The notes beneath the pieces are model-generated. The model was not told where the DNA came from and searched no databases. It was given only the letters and a program-made list of their open reading frames with translations. From positions 1 through 64,000 of the forward strand of contig JACQYL010000133.1 of NCBI GenBank assembly GCA_016208165.1: a stretch of DNA of 64,000 nucleotides, read 5' to 3'. A program made the translations under genes and the position numbers. Below, in pieces: positions 36,739-45,004 of this stretch. This DNA is from Deltaproteobacteria bacterium (GTDB taxonomy: Bacteria; Desulfobacterota; Desulfarculia; JACQYL01). Each line of letters begins with the position of its first letter. Position 1 is the stretch's first letter.

Positions 36739-37368
36739 ATGGCCCGATCAAAGGAAAACGAATCCTTTTCCCAAAAAACTCGGAACCAAGTAGGTTTTTC
36801 CTCGTGGTTGGGCAGTCTCGGAATATTTTACCTCATTTTACTGGGTTTGATCAGTATTCCCCTTGTAGTGGTCATGGTCGTTCTTTTCATTCGCACCATG
36901 TTCGCCTACAGAGCATGGATCATGGCAGGTTTTGGATGCTTATTGCTCCTGGCTATCGTTTTCGTCATTCGGCGTAGGCGGCAGATCGCCGGCCGTTATG
37001 ATCGTGAAAAGGGAGACTTGATGGAGATCATTCGAGCTGCGGCGCGCGAAGGTCACAACGTGAATGTTTCCTTCATGCACGGTCTGATTCGTTTAGATTA
37101 CGAAGGCCGCGTCGAACACGAGCATCCTCTTATCCAAGCGCGTGCACGGTCCCCCATCCAGGCCCTGCCCATGAAATCCGGCGGCAACACGAGCGCTGCC
37201 GGGCAGCTCGACGCTAAGCCTCTCCGTGTGGCCGACGAGCTGGAAAAGCTCCATGACTTGTTGAAACGGGGTATTGTCAGTGAAGCGGAATTTCAGGAGT
37301 TGAAGGAACAACTTCTGAAAGAATCGCGCTCTCGGCACGCGCGGCTCCAAGAAACAACCGACGGATGA
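36739..37368 (+). CDS. membrane protein with SHOCT domain
   Basis: 209 residues with two membrane helices (LGIFYLILLGLISIPLVVVM and WIMAGFGCLLLLAIVFVI), a cytoplasmic basic segment and a C-terminal SHOCT motif (LEKLHDLLKRGIVSEAEFQELKEQLLKES). SHOCT domains are found in many unrelated oligomerising membrane proteins. The chosen start is ATG 36739; no strong ribosome site is seen and an in-frame TTG at 36724 is possible. Function unknown. Confidence 0.75.
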   Translation: MARSKENESFSQKTRNQVGFSSWLGSLGIFYLILLGLISIPLVVVMVVLFIRTMFAYRAWIMAGFGCLLLLAIVFVIRRRRQIAGRYDREKGDLMEIIRAAAREGHNVNVSFMHGLIRLDYEGRVEHEHPLIQARARSPIQALPMKSGGNTSAAGQLDAKPLRVADELEKLHDLLKRGIVSEAEFQELKEQLLKESRSRHARLQETTDG

Positions 37369-37525
37369 ATTGTCCCCCCGGACCTTCGAATTTCCCGCTC
37401 GAAGCGTTTGCGATGGGAACGTTGTTTCAGGGCAATCAAGCGGATTAACGCGTAGGTTTGCGCCGCGAGCCCGATAAGCCGGCCGGTGGGAATGTCCGGC
37501 GAGACAGAGGGGCCGGGCTGCGGGT

Positions 37526-38281
37526 TCAGTTTCCGGTGCGACGGGAAGAATCGTTCGAGCCCGGGGCGCAGGGGGCGTCCGCCGTGTCCGCTCCGCGCTG
37601 GGCTCCCGCCCTGTGATGGGCGCGCCGAAGCGGCTCGGGAAGACGCATGCCTCTCACGCACTGCAGGATCACCCGGACCGCGGAATCGGCGTCCATCAGG
37701 TGACCCGGCGATACGTAGACAGGCTTGACACCGGAACGAGTGCGCAGGGCGTACCCTAAAACGGCTCCGTTTTCCATGATGGCGGTTCGTTCTCCGAACT
37801 CCTTCCCCGGCGCTTCCACTTCCCGATATAGAGCCGATTTGGCGCATCCGACCGTAGGCTTTTCCAGAAACAGACCCATATGGCTCGCCATACCAAGCCG
37901 CCGCGGATGCAGCAGGCCGTGACCGTCGAAAATCAGCACCTCCGGATCGCTGCGGATACGTCGGCACACTTCCAGGAGAGCCGGACCCTCCCTGAAAGCC
38001 AGCAACCCCGGACGATAGGCCGTCTTGACGCAATCTCGCACGGTCAACTCTTCAATAATCCGATCTTCCTTCAAATCGAACACAACGGCCGCGGCCCAGA
38101 GACGGTCGCCCCGAATTTCGTAGGCCGCTTCCACTCCGGCTACCAGACGGGGCGTCTTTTCGAAAGGCCGGATCATAACGCGTCGGCTCAGCCGCCGCTG
38201 GAGCTCCAATGCTTCCGGGAGTTCTACGTCCCAGCCATGTAACTGCCGTATGCGCACCTGTATCACCCGGGCAGTTTGCAA
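37526..38281 (-). CDS. nfi: endonuclease V with altered metal-ligand residue
   Basis: 251 residues of endonuclease V, which cuts DNA near deoxyinosine. Conserved parts are AYRPGLLAFREGPALLE (Glu98), VLIFDGHGLLHPRRLGMASH (Asp119) and PTVGCAKSALY. The first metal ligand, Asp35 in E. coli (AGADVGF), is here Glu51 in AGVEAAYE. The extra C-terminal tail (from about residue 218, Gly/Asp/Ser-rich) is low complexity. A shorter or altered metal site might change activity, or Glu may replace Asp. The call of the family is firm. Confidence 0.88.
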   Translation of the reverse strand: MQTARVIQVRIRQLHGWDVELPEALELQRRLSRRVMIRPFEKTPRLVAGVEAAYEIRGDRLWAAAVVFDLKEDRIIEELTVRDCVKTAYRPGLLAFREGPALLEVCRRIRSDPEVLIFDGHGLLHPRRLGMASHMGLFLEKPTVGCAKSALYREVEAPGKEFGERTAIMENGAVLGYALRTRSGVKPVYVSPGHLMDADSAVRVILQCVRGMRLPEPLRRAHHRAGAQRGADTADAPCAPGSNDSSRRTGN

Positions 38282-38483
38282 AATCGTTCGTCACTCTGAT
38301 TCATTTTAACTGCAACCCGTTCACTTGAAATAAACACTGCATTTGGAAACATGCCCTGGAGCATTCGAGACCCGAGCGGCTCCTGCGAGAGAAGTCGCCC
38401 TTCGAGTTCGTCAGAAGGGTCTGCCGTTCACGAGATCGGAACTGCCGTTACAGCTTTCACGGCTTCGCCCGTGCCAAGCCTGA

Positions 38484-38521
38484 CCTGAGTGGTCCAGCCG
38501 CCTCCCGCCGGACCACTCAGG
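38484..38521. other. perfect 12-bp inverted repeat with alternative pairing
   Basis: CCTGAGTGGTCC (38484-38495), a 14-base loop and GGACCACTCAGG (38510-38521). AAGCCTGA (38476-38483) can also pair with TCAGGCTT (about 38517-38524), so two mutually exclusive stems are possible. No U-run follows on either strand, which argues against a simple terminator. Confidence 0.55.
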
Positions 38522-38568
38522 CTTCGTGCATGCCCCCGCCTTGCCTGAAAAACCTTCCAGCCACCTGC

Positions 38569-38597
38569 TTGAAATCCGAACCGGTTTCACGTATGTT
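38569..38597 (+). promoter_or_regulatory. promoter of ndk
   Basis: TTGAAA (38569-38574), a 17-bp spacer and TATGTT (38592-38597), about 82 bases before the ndk ATG 38679. Spacing is optimal. Confidence 0.55.
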
Positions 38598-38678
38598 CTT
38601 CATCAGTCTATGTCCGCAGTCCGCGCACTGGCGCCCGGCAGAGACGGATTATCCTGTTTATCGACTGGAGGAACAATT

Positions 38679-39098
38679 ATGGAACGAACGCTGTCCATCA
38701 TCAAGCCGGACGCGGTATCCAAGAATGTAATCGGTGATATCATTCGCCGTTTCGAAGCAGATGGCTTGAAAATTGCTTCTATGAAAATGGTTCATCTGTC
38801 CAAGAAACAGGCCGAAGGGTTTTATGTCGTACATAAAGCGAGACCTTTTTATCATAGCCTCACCGGCTTTATGTCCGAGGGGCCTATTGTGGTTATGATC
38901 CTGGAAGGACCCAACGCCATCGCCCGGAACAGGGCATTAATGGGGGCTACGAATCCCGCGGAGGCTGCTGATGGCACCATTCGAAAAGACCATGGAACCA
39001 ACGTGGAACGCAACGCCGTACACGGTTCCGACGCTCCCGAAACGGCCGCTTTCGAAATCGGCTTTTTTTTTTGCTTTATGGAAATCCCTTTTCGATAA
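38679..39098 (+). CDS. ndk: nucleoside diphosphate kinase
   Basis: 139 residues, full length from ATG 38679 with AGGAGGAAC upstream (GGAGGAAC at about 38667). It contains [22 protein letters not shown], the [17 protein letters not shown] region, and the catalytic His in [17 protein letters not shown]. It moves a phosphate from ATP to other NDPs. Near the 3' end a run of 9-10 T residues (about 39062-39071) encodes FFF. An in-frame upstream extension to 38526 is not needed. Confidence 0.94.
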   Translation: MERTLSIIKPDAVSKNVIGDIIRRFEADGLKIASMKMVHLSKKQAEGFYVVHKARPFYHSLTGFMSEGPIVVMILEGPNAIARNRALMGATNPAEAADGTIRKDHGTNVERNAVHGSDAPETAAFEIGFFFCFMEIPFR

Positions 39099-39129
39099 TT
39101 TCTTTTTGGGACCGAAGCATCGCATATCC

Positions 39130-40218
39130 GTGAGGCGGTGCGCGACGGACCGCGCCCTTGGAACGCTTTTTTTCCTGATTTGCTTGGTCCTGCCCGCATC
39201 CACGTCCTATGGAGAGGTTCCGGAAGCGCTCCGATACTGCCCCGTGTATCAGCTTCCCGAAAAGCTGGACCTGTGCGGTGAACCCGTACCATTATCCAAC
39301 CCGGATGTATGGGAGCGGCTGGATCGGGAATTTCTGGTGGCCGTTTACGACCACGCCCAGGTGTTTCTCTGGCTCCGTCGGAGCTCCAGGTTTTTCCCTT
39401 TGATCGAAAAAGAACTTCGCGCCCGTTCTCTGCCGGATGATATCAAATACCTAGCCGTGGCCGAGAGCGCCCTGATTCCGCAAATACGGTCCTATAAAGG
39501 CGCTCTGGGCTGCTGGCAGTTTATCAAACCAACGGCGGAACGCTACGGATTACGCAGCAATGTTTTGTTTGAAGACCGATTGGACTTCGAGCGCGCCACG
39601 CAGGCCGCCCTTTCCTATCTTTCGGATTTGCACGAACAGTTCGATTCCTGGCCTCTGGCCATGGCGGCTTACAACTGCGGAGAGCAGCGAATTGAAAAGG
39701 AGATCAACGAACAGGGCGAAAAGAACTACTGGCGTCTGGATCTGCCCCCGGAAACCGAACGCTACATTTTTCGAATTCTGGCCGCAAAGCTGATCCTCAG
39801 CGATCCGGAAAAATACGGATACTGCCTTCTGGACCCCCGCGCCCAGTACGAGCCCGTGGAGTGGGAGAAGGTTCAGGTGAACTTTGATGAATCCGTCCAC
39901 ATCCGTACTGTTGCGCAGGCCTGTGGAACCTACTTCAAGGCCATTAAGGATCTGAATCCTGAAATCAAGGGATACTATTTCCCTCAGGGTACACATGAAA
40001 TACGGATCCCCAAAGGCTCCGGCAAAGATTTCGCGAAGTTTTACCGGGAATACAAGAAAGAGGCCCGGGAGGAGAAATACCAGGTACACGTTGTGAGAGA
40101 GGGCGAAAACCTCACCATGATCGCCGATCGATTCGGAGTTTCCGTAGATTCCCTGAGGAAGTGGAACGGTCTATCTAAGAACGTCATTCGTCCCGGTCAG
40201 AAACTGCGGGTTTACTAG
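39130..40218 (+). CDS. MltD-like membrane-bound lytic transglycosylase with LysM
   Basis: 362 residues from GTG 39130. A signal segment (GTLFFLICLVLPASTSYG) is followed by an SLT lysozyme-like domain with the catalytic Glu in LAVAESALIPQIRSYKGALG and CWQFIKPTAERYGL, DWPLAMAAYNCG-like WPLAMAAYNCGEQRI, and YIFRILAAKLIL. A LysM motif ends the protein (YQVHVVREGENLTMIADRFGVS, GQKLRVY). It cleaves glycan strands. The true start may be further 5', but ORF ahead of 39098 overlaps ndk and would precede the signal. Confidence 0.85.
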   Translation: MRRCATDRALGTLFFLICLVLPASTSYGEVPEALRYCPVYQLPEKLDLCGEPVPLSNPDVWERLDREFLVAVYDHAQVFLWLRRSSRFFPLIEKELRARSLPDDIKYLAVAESALIPQIRSYKGALGCWQFIKPTAERYGLRSNVLFEDRLDFERATQAALSYLSDLHEQFDSWPLAMAAYNCGEQRIEKEINEQGEKNYWRLDLPPETERYIFRILAAKLILSDPEKYGYCLLDPRAQYEPVEWEKVQVNFDESVHIRTVAQACGTYFKAIKDLNPEIKGYYFPQGTHEIRIPKGSGKDFAKFYREYKKEAREEKYQVHVVREGENLTMIADRFGVSVDSLRKWNGLSKNVIRPGQKLRVY

Positions 40219-40263
40219 AGCGCGCCGGCGCCGAGAACGGTTGGACCGAGTCCGTGTTTTTGC

Positions 40264-40292
40264 TTGACAAGAAAGTCGAATGTTGTTACTCC
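40264..40292 (+). promoter_or_regulatory. promoter of the tRNA-Val gene
   Basis: TTGACA (40264-40269), then a 16-17 bp spacer to TTACTC or TACTCC (40286-40292), then GC-rich DNA, as often seen for stable RNA promoters. The -10 box is poor, so confidence is moderate. Confidence 0.5.
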
Positions 40293-40307
40293 GGGCAGAC
40301 TATTAAT

Positions 40308-40382
40308 AGGCGCGTAGCTCAGTGGGAGAGCGCTACCCTGACACGGTAGAGGTCACGAGTTCAAGCCTCGTCGCGCCTACCA
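40308..40382 (+). tRNA. tRNA-Val (anticodon GAC)
   Basis: Cloverleaf read by eye. Acceptor AGGCGCG (40308-40314) pairs with CGCGCCT (40372-40378). D arm GCTC...GAGC, anticodon stem CTACC/GGTAG with loop CTGACAC (anticodon GAC, positions 34-36), a five-base variable loop and T arm ACGAG-TTCAAGC-CTCGT. The CCA end is encoded. GAC reads the valine codon GUC. Confidence 0.93.
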
Positions 40383-40625
40383 TACATATCACCCGCTTGC
40401 AACATCCCCGGAATCGGCTCTGCCCATCCGCCGCCATTGTCTGCAACCACTTTGCCGAGCCCCTTGTGGCTTCGGCAGGGAGGCTTTCAAACTCATATCC
40501 ATCCATGCCGCCGGTCGTGTACTTCATACGATTATCCTGCCCGAGAGGACGCATGACGTGGTGTCCTCGACATAGGACGAACGTGGACCCATTAAGTTGT
40601 TGACGGGGCGGATAAGGAAGACCTG

Positions 40626-42935
40626 ATGCGACACGATAGGAAAAGATCCATCCTGTTCAGCATCTTTATAAGAGGGTTCGTTCCGCTCCTGCTGCTTGCC
40701 CTGTCCGCCCTCGTCATTTATGGCTATTCGATTTCAAAAGATATCGACAAGCGTTTTTCCGGAAGGCTGTGGCGCATTCCCTCCACGGTTTATTCGGATT
40801 CCACCCTCCTCTATCCCGGCCAAAGGGTGAATGTATCCCTCTTTCTTGAGAAGCTGGAACATCTTGGATATCGACAGGTCCCTCTTCGGCCCCGCCAAAA
40901 AGGCCACATGCATGTGCAGGACGGATCCATCGACCTCTTTCTAAAAGACGTACGACTGCCATTTCTGGAGAGAGAAGGATTTCCCGTCAACATCACCATA
41001 CTGGAAGGCGCCATCAAGGCCATTTCTCACCTTTCGAGCGGCGAACCCATGTTCATTCTGGAACTGGAGCCGGAGGAACTCATGCGCTTCTTTGGCCCTG
41101 AACGGGAGCAGAGGCGCCTCATTTCCATTACGCAGATTCCGGAACACGTTGTGCGTGCATTTCTGGCCGCTGAGGATACCCGCTATTATCATCATCACGG
41201 CTTTGACCCCTGGGGTATTCTCAGGGCCATCTACGTCAACCTTAGACACGGAGAGATGCGTCAGGGCGGATCCACGATCACTCAGCAACTCGCAAAGAAT
41301 TATTTCTTGACATCGGAAAAGACCTTTTCCAGGAAATTCAAGGAAATGCTGCTGGCGATCGTATTGGAGCTCATGTTCGAAAAAGATGCGATTCTGGAGA
41401 TTTATCTTAACGAGATTTATTTCGGTCAGAAGGGATCGGTGGCTGTCAATGGACTGGGCGAGGCTTCCTATTTTTATTTCGGGAAACCGGTCGAAGAGCT
41501 CCGTCCGGATGAAGCGGCTCTGATCGCCGGCATCGTCCGGGCCCCAAATCATTATTCGCCCTATGTGGACAAGGAGCGATGCAGGGCCCGCAGAAACCAG
41601 GTCCTAAATACCATGGCGAGCCATGGCTGGCTCTCGAACGACGATTTCCAAAAGGCCGTGGAAGAGCCCATTGAACCCGTTGGATTCCAAACCCACATAG
41701 AAAAGGCGCCCTACTTTATTGACTATCTTTCCGGACAGATGGAGGCGCTCTACTCAGCCGAGGACCTCTCCCGGTTGGGCCTTTCCATCTTCACTACCCT
41801 CGATACCCAGGTGCAGACGGCGGCCGAGAGGGCTCTTTCAGGAGGTTTGGAGCGTCTCGAGAAATCGAATCCGGCGTTACGCCGAAAGGAACCGGGGAGG
41901 AAACTCCAAGGGGCCATTCTGGTTATCCAACCCAAAACCGGATATATCCTTGCAATGGTCGGCGGTCGCGATTACGGCGCCAGCCAGTTCAATCGCGTCA
42001 CCCAGGCCGAACGTCAACCGGGGAGCGCCTTCAAGCCTTTTATTTTTCTTGCCGGGTTGGATCAAGGCTTTAACCCCACCTCGCAACTTTCCAACGTCCG
42101 GAGAACCTACGAGCTGAATGGGAAGATTTGGCAACCCCGAAATTTTACGCCCATGGGAGATGAAAACGTTCGCCTGAGGACCGCCCTGGCAAAGTCCATC
42201 AATCTGGCAACCATTGATTTGGCCGCGAAGGTCGGCATGGAAGAAATCATTCGAAGCACCTCGGGTTTCGGATTCTCGACGCCCTTAAGGCCTCTTCTTT
42301 CCATTGCTCTGGGCGCCCTGGAGGTCATTCCTCTGGATCTCGCCCGAGCCTATTGCGCCTTTGCGGCGGACGGGATGCTGCCCCACCCCCTTTCCTTAAA
42401 GGAAGTAGTGGATGAAAAGGGCGGAATTCTCGAGCGCAGACACATGAATGTAAAACAGGTCATATCCCCGGCCCATGCATTTATCATGAGTTCTCTGCTG
42501 AGAAGCGTGGTGGACGAAGGAACGGCGCAATCTTTGCGCGAACTAGGCCTGACTGAACCTATTGCCGGAAAGACCGGCACCACCAATAACTCACGGGATG
42601 CCTGGTTTATCGGGTATACCCCTGATCTCCTTACCCTGGTCTGGGTCGGATTCGATGACGGAGCTCCGATTCATGGCACGGGGGCCTCAGCCGCCCTCAC
42701 AGTCTGGGCCGATCTCATGAAGAATATCCCGCAACACCTGTCCGGGAGCTGGTTCCGAATGCCGCCCGGTGTCGTGAAAAAAGCGATATGTACGGAAAGC
42801 GGCCAACCGGCCATTCCAGGACGATGTCCAAATACGTATCAAGAATATTTTCTTGAAGATCATGTACCGACAGAATCATGCCAACAACACGGTACCCACG
42901 ATTTCTTGAGGAGGCTTTTTGACCATGCGGAATAG
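40626..42935 (+). CDS. class A penicillin-binding protein (PBP1b-like)
   Basis: 769 residues: TM at about 15-35, a UB2H-like domain, a GT51 glycosyltransferase domain (AAEDTRYYHHHGFDPWGILR, RQGGSTITQQLAKN, EIYLNEIYFGQ), then the transpeptidase domain with SAFK (QPGSAFKPFIFL), SIN (KSINLATIDLA) and KTGTT (IAGKTGTTNNSRDAWFIGY). A bifunctional cell-wall synthase on the outer face of the inner membrane. It overlaps the downstream lipoprotein by 11 bases. Confidence 0.95.
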   Translation: MRHDRKRSILFSIFIRGFVPLLLLALSALVIYGYSISKDIDKRFSGRLWRIPSTVYSDSTLLYPGQRVNVSLFLEKLEHLGYRQVPLRPRQKGHMHVQDGSIDLFLKDVRLPFLEREGFPVNITILEGAIKAISHLSSGEPMFILELEPEELMRFFGPEREQRRLISITQIPEHVVRAFLAAEDTRYYHHHGFDPWGILRAIYVNLRHGEMRQGGSTITQQLAKNYFLTSEKTFSRKFKEMLLAIVLELMFEKDAILEIYLNEIYFGQKGSVAVNGLGEASYFYFGKPVEELRPDEAALIAGIVRAPNHYSPYVDKERCRARRNQVLNTMASHGWLSNDDFQKAVEEPIEPVGFQTHIEKAPYFIDYLSGQMEALYSAEDLSRLGLSIFTTLDTQVQTAAERALSGGLERLEKSNPALRRKEPGRKLQGAILVIQPKTGYILAMVGGRDYGASQFNRVTQAERQPGSAFKPFIFLAGLDQGFNPTSQLSNVRRTYELNGKIWQPRNFTPMGDENVRLRTALAKSINLATIDLAAKVGMEEIIRSTSGFGFSTPLRPLLSIALGALEVIPLDLARAYCAFAADGMLPHPLSLKEVVDEKGGILERRHMNVKQVISPAHAFIMSSLLRSVVDEGTAQSLRELGLTEPIAGKTGTTNNSRDAWFIGYTPDLLTLVWVGFDDGAPIHGTGASAALTVWADLMKNIPQHLSGSWFRMPPGVVKKAICTESGQPAIPGRCPNTYQEYFLEDHVPTESCQQHGTHDFLRRLFDHAE

Positions 42936-43386
42936 CTGTTGCAAAAACGACAGTTTTATCTTTTGCTTCCTTTTCTTGCTAGTTCTTATACTGTCCGGAT
43001 GCGCGGCCCGACCCGTGGACGAATCCCCTCCTTTCCCGCCGACATTGGAATCCGATCAAAGTCCTCCCCCGGCGGAAGCGGAAAAAGCTGAAGAATTCAT
43101 TGAACCGACCCCCCGCGTCCTGGCGTCCCTGAGGCTCTCCGAACAGGCAAGTCTATACCTCGAGTCCGGCCGGCCGGACCAGGCCATCCGGATCCTGGAG
43201 CAGGCCGTAAACCTCGACCCACAGAATGGCCAAAGTTATTATTTCCTGGCAGAGGCTTGGCTTATGAAAGGCTCCGTTGAGCAGGCCCGGGAGTTTAATC
43301 GGCTGGCCGGCCTGTATCTCGAGAATGAAGATTCTTGGAGGGAAAGGGTAAAAACACAAAAGGAGAGGATCGGTCGCACTTATTGA
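42925..43386 (+). CDS. small TPR-containing lipoprotein
   Basis: 153 residues from ATG 42925, which has AGGAGG 10 bases upstream; TTG 42919 is less likely. A lipobox (LVLILSGCAA; Cys about 25) and a proline/glutamate-rich linker lead to two TPR units (YLESGRPDQAIRILEQAVNL, GQSYYFLAEAWLMKGSVEQA). The gene overlaps PBP1b, so the protein may help that synthase as LpoB does in E. coli; this is inference. Confidence 0.8.
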   Translation: MRNSCCKNDSFIFCFLFLLVLILSGCAARPVDESPPFPPTLESDQSPPPAEAEKAEEFIEPTPRVLASLRLSEQASLYLESGRPDQAIRILEQAVNLDPQNGQSYYFLAEAWLMKGSVEQAREFNRLAGLYLENEDSWRERVKTQKERIGRTY

Positions 43387-43485
43387 GCCATAGCCGTAAA
43401 TCACAGCCTGTCCAATGTGCATCCGGCCACCGAAGCGGCTTGCAGCGCCGCACGGGCAGCCGGAATGCCTGAGGTGTGCAATACC

Positions 43486-44811
43486 CTATGTAGGAATCCT
43501 GAAAAACGATTCGTCGAACTCGGGCTTTCCCTCGTACTTTCTCATCAGGAAGCCCATGTTCTCCTCCCACTTCTCGAGGAAGACCGGGTCCACCTTGATG
43601 CCGGCGTCCTGCAACGCTTTCACCAGTGCTTTCGGCTGAGGCGGGCACCCTTTGACGGCGATCATGTTCTGAATATCCGGGTTTTCCTTGTTCGCCTGGT
43701 ACATGCACTTGCCTATGAGTATGGACTTCTTCTTACCGGGTGTGGGCTTCATGATCTTCCCGGTGAGGATTTCCACATCATCCCAAGGTTCCCCGTTCCA
43801 CGCCTGCATGACGGAAGCCATGATCAGCGGGTACAGACCTGCGCAATAGGTGCAAATCGAGAGATCGTACTTACGAAAGTCCAAACCCTGGATGCCCATC
43901 TTTACCATGGCGCCGGGTAGGGTTTTAGCCTCGTTATAGGGGAAATCGTAATCGTACGAAGACGCCTCGTCTTCTATGTTCAGTCCCACGATCTCGACGT
44001 CGGACATATCCGAGGGCCTCGCCCGATCCTGGGCCGCATGGACCAGATGCGGAACCTGGGAGGGTTCGAACCCGAGCAGTCTCGCGCCGACCTTGTCCGC
44101 GGAAAGCAGATCCGCCGACCCCACCAGAAGGTCGCTCCTCCGGATCTTCCCGTTAACGCTCGGTCCACGTTCAGCCGTGTAAATCCCGTCAAGAATGGTG
44201 AACGAAGGCGGCAGCTTGTTCCCCAGCCGGGCAATCATGTAGTTCAGATCCTTTACCGGGTCCGCGCTGTGGCACTTTTTTCTGGACGGGATATCGATCA
44301 TGCCTTTAATGTTTTTGATCCCTAGGCTGACCACGGAAAGATGATGGGTCTTGAGGACCGGGATGTTGACCACAAAATCGCTGTCCAGAATGTCGGTGTT
44401 GAAGTTCAGGACCACGCCCGCCCCAAGGTCCACTTTTCGAAACGGCCGGTCATGGATGTCTATGCACCTCACCCCGTACCGCTTTTGAAGATCCAGATAG
44501 CCAAGAGTTTCGAAGGCATGTTTTGGGGTGATCTTGTCTTTGAGATCGAACAACACCATGCCTTCGCCGATGGCAATGTCGTCAACGCCACGCTCCTTGA
44601 GGAGAACCACCATATCCTCAATGACCCGCGACGTCGTGATCACGCCCCATTTGGGGAACACCGATTTGCGGGTCCACATGACGATGTTGGGCTTGATGAA
44701 TACCTTGGCTTTCCGGGGAAGGTGATCCAGGCCGTTGCACAGATCGACGGTTTTGCGGACGGACTCCAACGGTTTCTCGTAGCGGACGATGGAAACAAGC
44801 GATTTGGTCAT
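43486..44811 (-). CDS. DUF362 protein with cysteine-rich C-terminal tail
   Basis: 441 residues. The DUF362 core has KAKVFIKPNIVMW near the start, KTHHLSVVSLGIKNIKGMI and RKKCHSADPV. The C-terminal part contains CTYC at about residues 318-321, GKCMYQANKE at about 370 and KGCPP at about 388, a cysteine pattern suggesting an iron-sulfur cluster or metal. DUF362 proteins are mostly uncharacterised and common in anaerobes. The gene converges with the lipoprotein at 43386 and lies downstream of the chemoreceptor. Confidence 0.8.
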   Translation of the reverse strand: MTKSLVSIVRYEKPLESVRKTVDLCNGLDHLPRKAKVFIKPNIVMWTRKSVFPKWGVITTSRVIEDMVVLLKERGVDDIAIGEGMVLFDLKDKITPKHAFETLGYLDLQKRYGVRCIDIHDRPFRKVDLGAGVVLNFNTDILDSDFVVNIPVLKTHHLSVVSLGIKNIKGMIDIPSRKKCHSADPVKDLNYMIARLGNKLPPSFTILDGIYTAERGPSVNGKIRRSDLLVGSADLLSADKVGARLLGFEPSQVPHLVHAAQDRARPSDMSDVEIVGLNIEDEASSYDYDFPYNEAKTLPGAMVKMGIQGLDFRKYDLSICTYCAGLYPLIMASVMQAWNGEPWDDVEILTGKIMKPTPGKKKSILIGKCMYQANKENPDIQNMIAVKGCPPQPKALVKALQDAGIKVDPVFLEKWEENMGFLMRKYEGKPEFDESFFRIPT

Positions 44812-44928
44812 GGAAGGGTACCTCCGTTATTGAATCAAGTGCGGTCTCTCGGCTCGAAACATTTCGAACACGGGGTAACCGTATTCTATGTACCACATGG
44901 AATCCGTTTATGAAAGCCCAGCGCAAAC

Positions 44929-44978
44929 GTATTCGCCCATCGCGCTTCTTATTGGCCGGAGGCGGGATGGGCGAATAC
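44929..44978 (-). terminator. 13-bp inverted repeat after the chemoreceptor
   Basis: GTATTCGCCCATC (44929-44941) and GATGGGCGAATAC (44966-44978), perfect over 13 bp with a 24-base loop holding a further small stem. It lies 27 bases after the chemoreceptor stop. No long U-run follows, so it may be a terminator, an RNA-stabilising stem or an operator for the DUF362 gene. Confidence 0.5.
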
Positions 44979-45004
44979 AACACCTGAGACTTCGGGACCC
45001 TTGA

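Larger units (their letters stand above)
38282..38678. other. divergent intergenic region with a strong structured element
   Basis: Between endonuclease V (minus) and ndk (plus). It holds a 12-bp perfect inverted repeat at 38484-38521, a smaller stem at 38457-38474 (CACGG/CCGTG), and the ndk promoter at 38569-38597. No reading frame with family resemblance is seen. The structured part may be a regulatory RNA, an attenuator or a repeat element. Confidence 0.5.

Noticed and set aside
39062-39071. Poly-T run near the ndk end as a programmed frameshift site.
   Set aside because: Ndk ends normally in the zero frame with the family C-terminus; the run is more likely incidental.
40383-40625. Integrase remnant or attachment site after the tRNA gene.
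   Set aside because: No recombinase motifs and no second copy of the tRNA 3' end in the window; the minus frame there reads through the tRNA.
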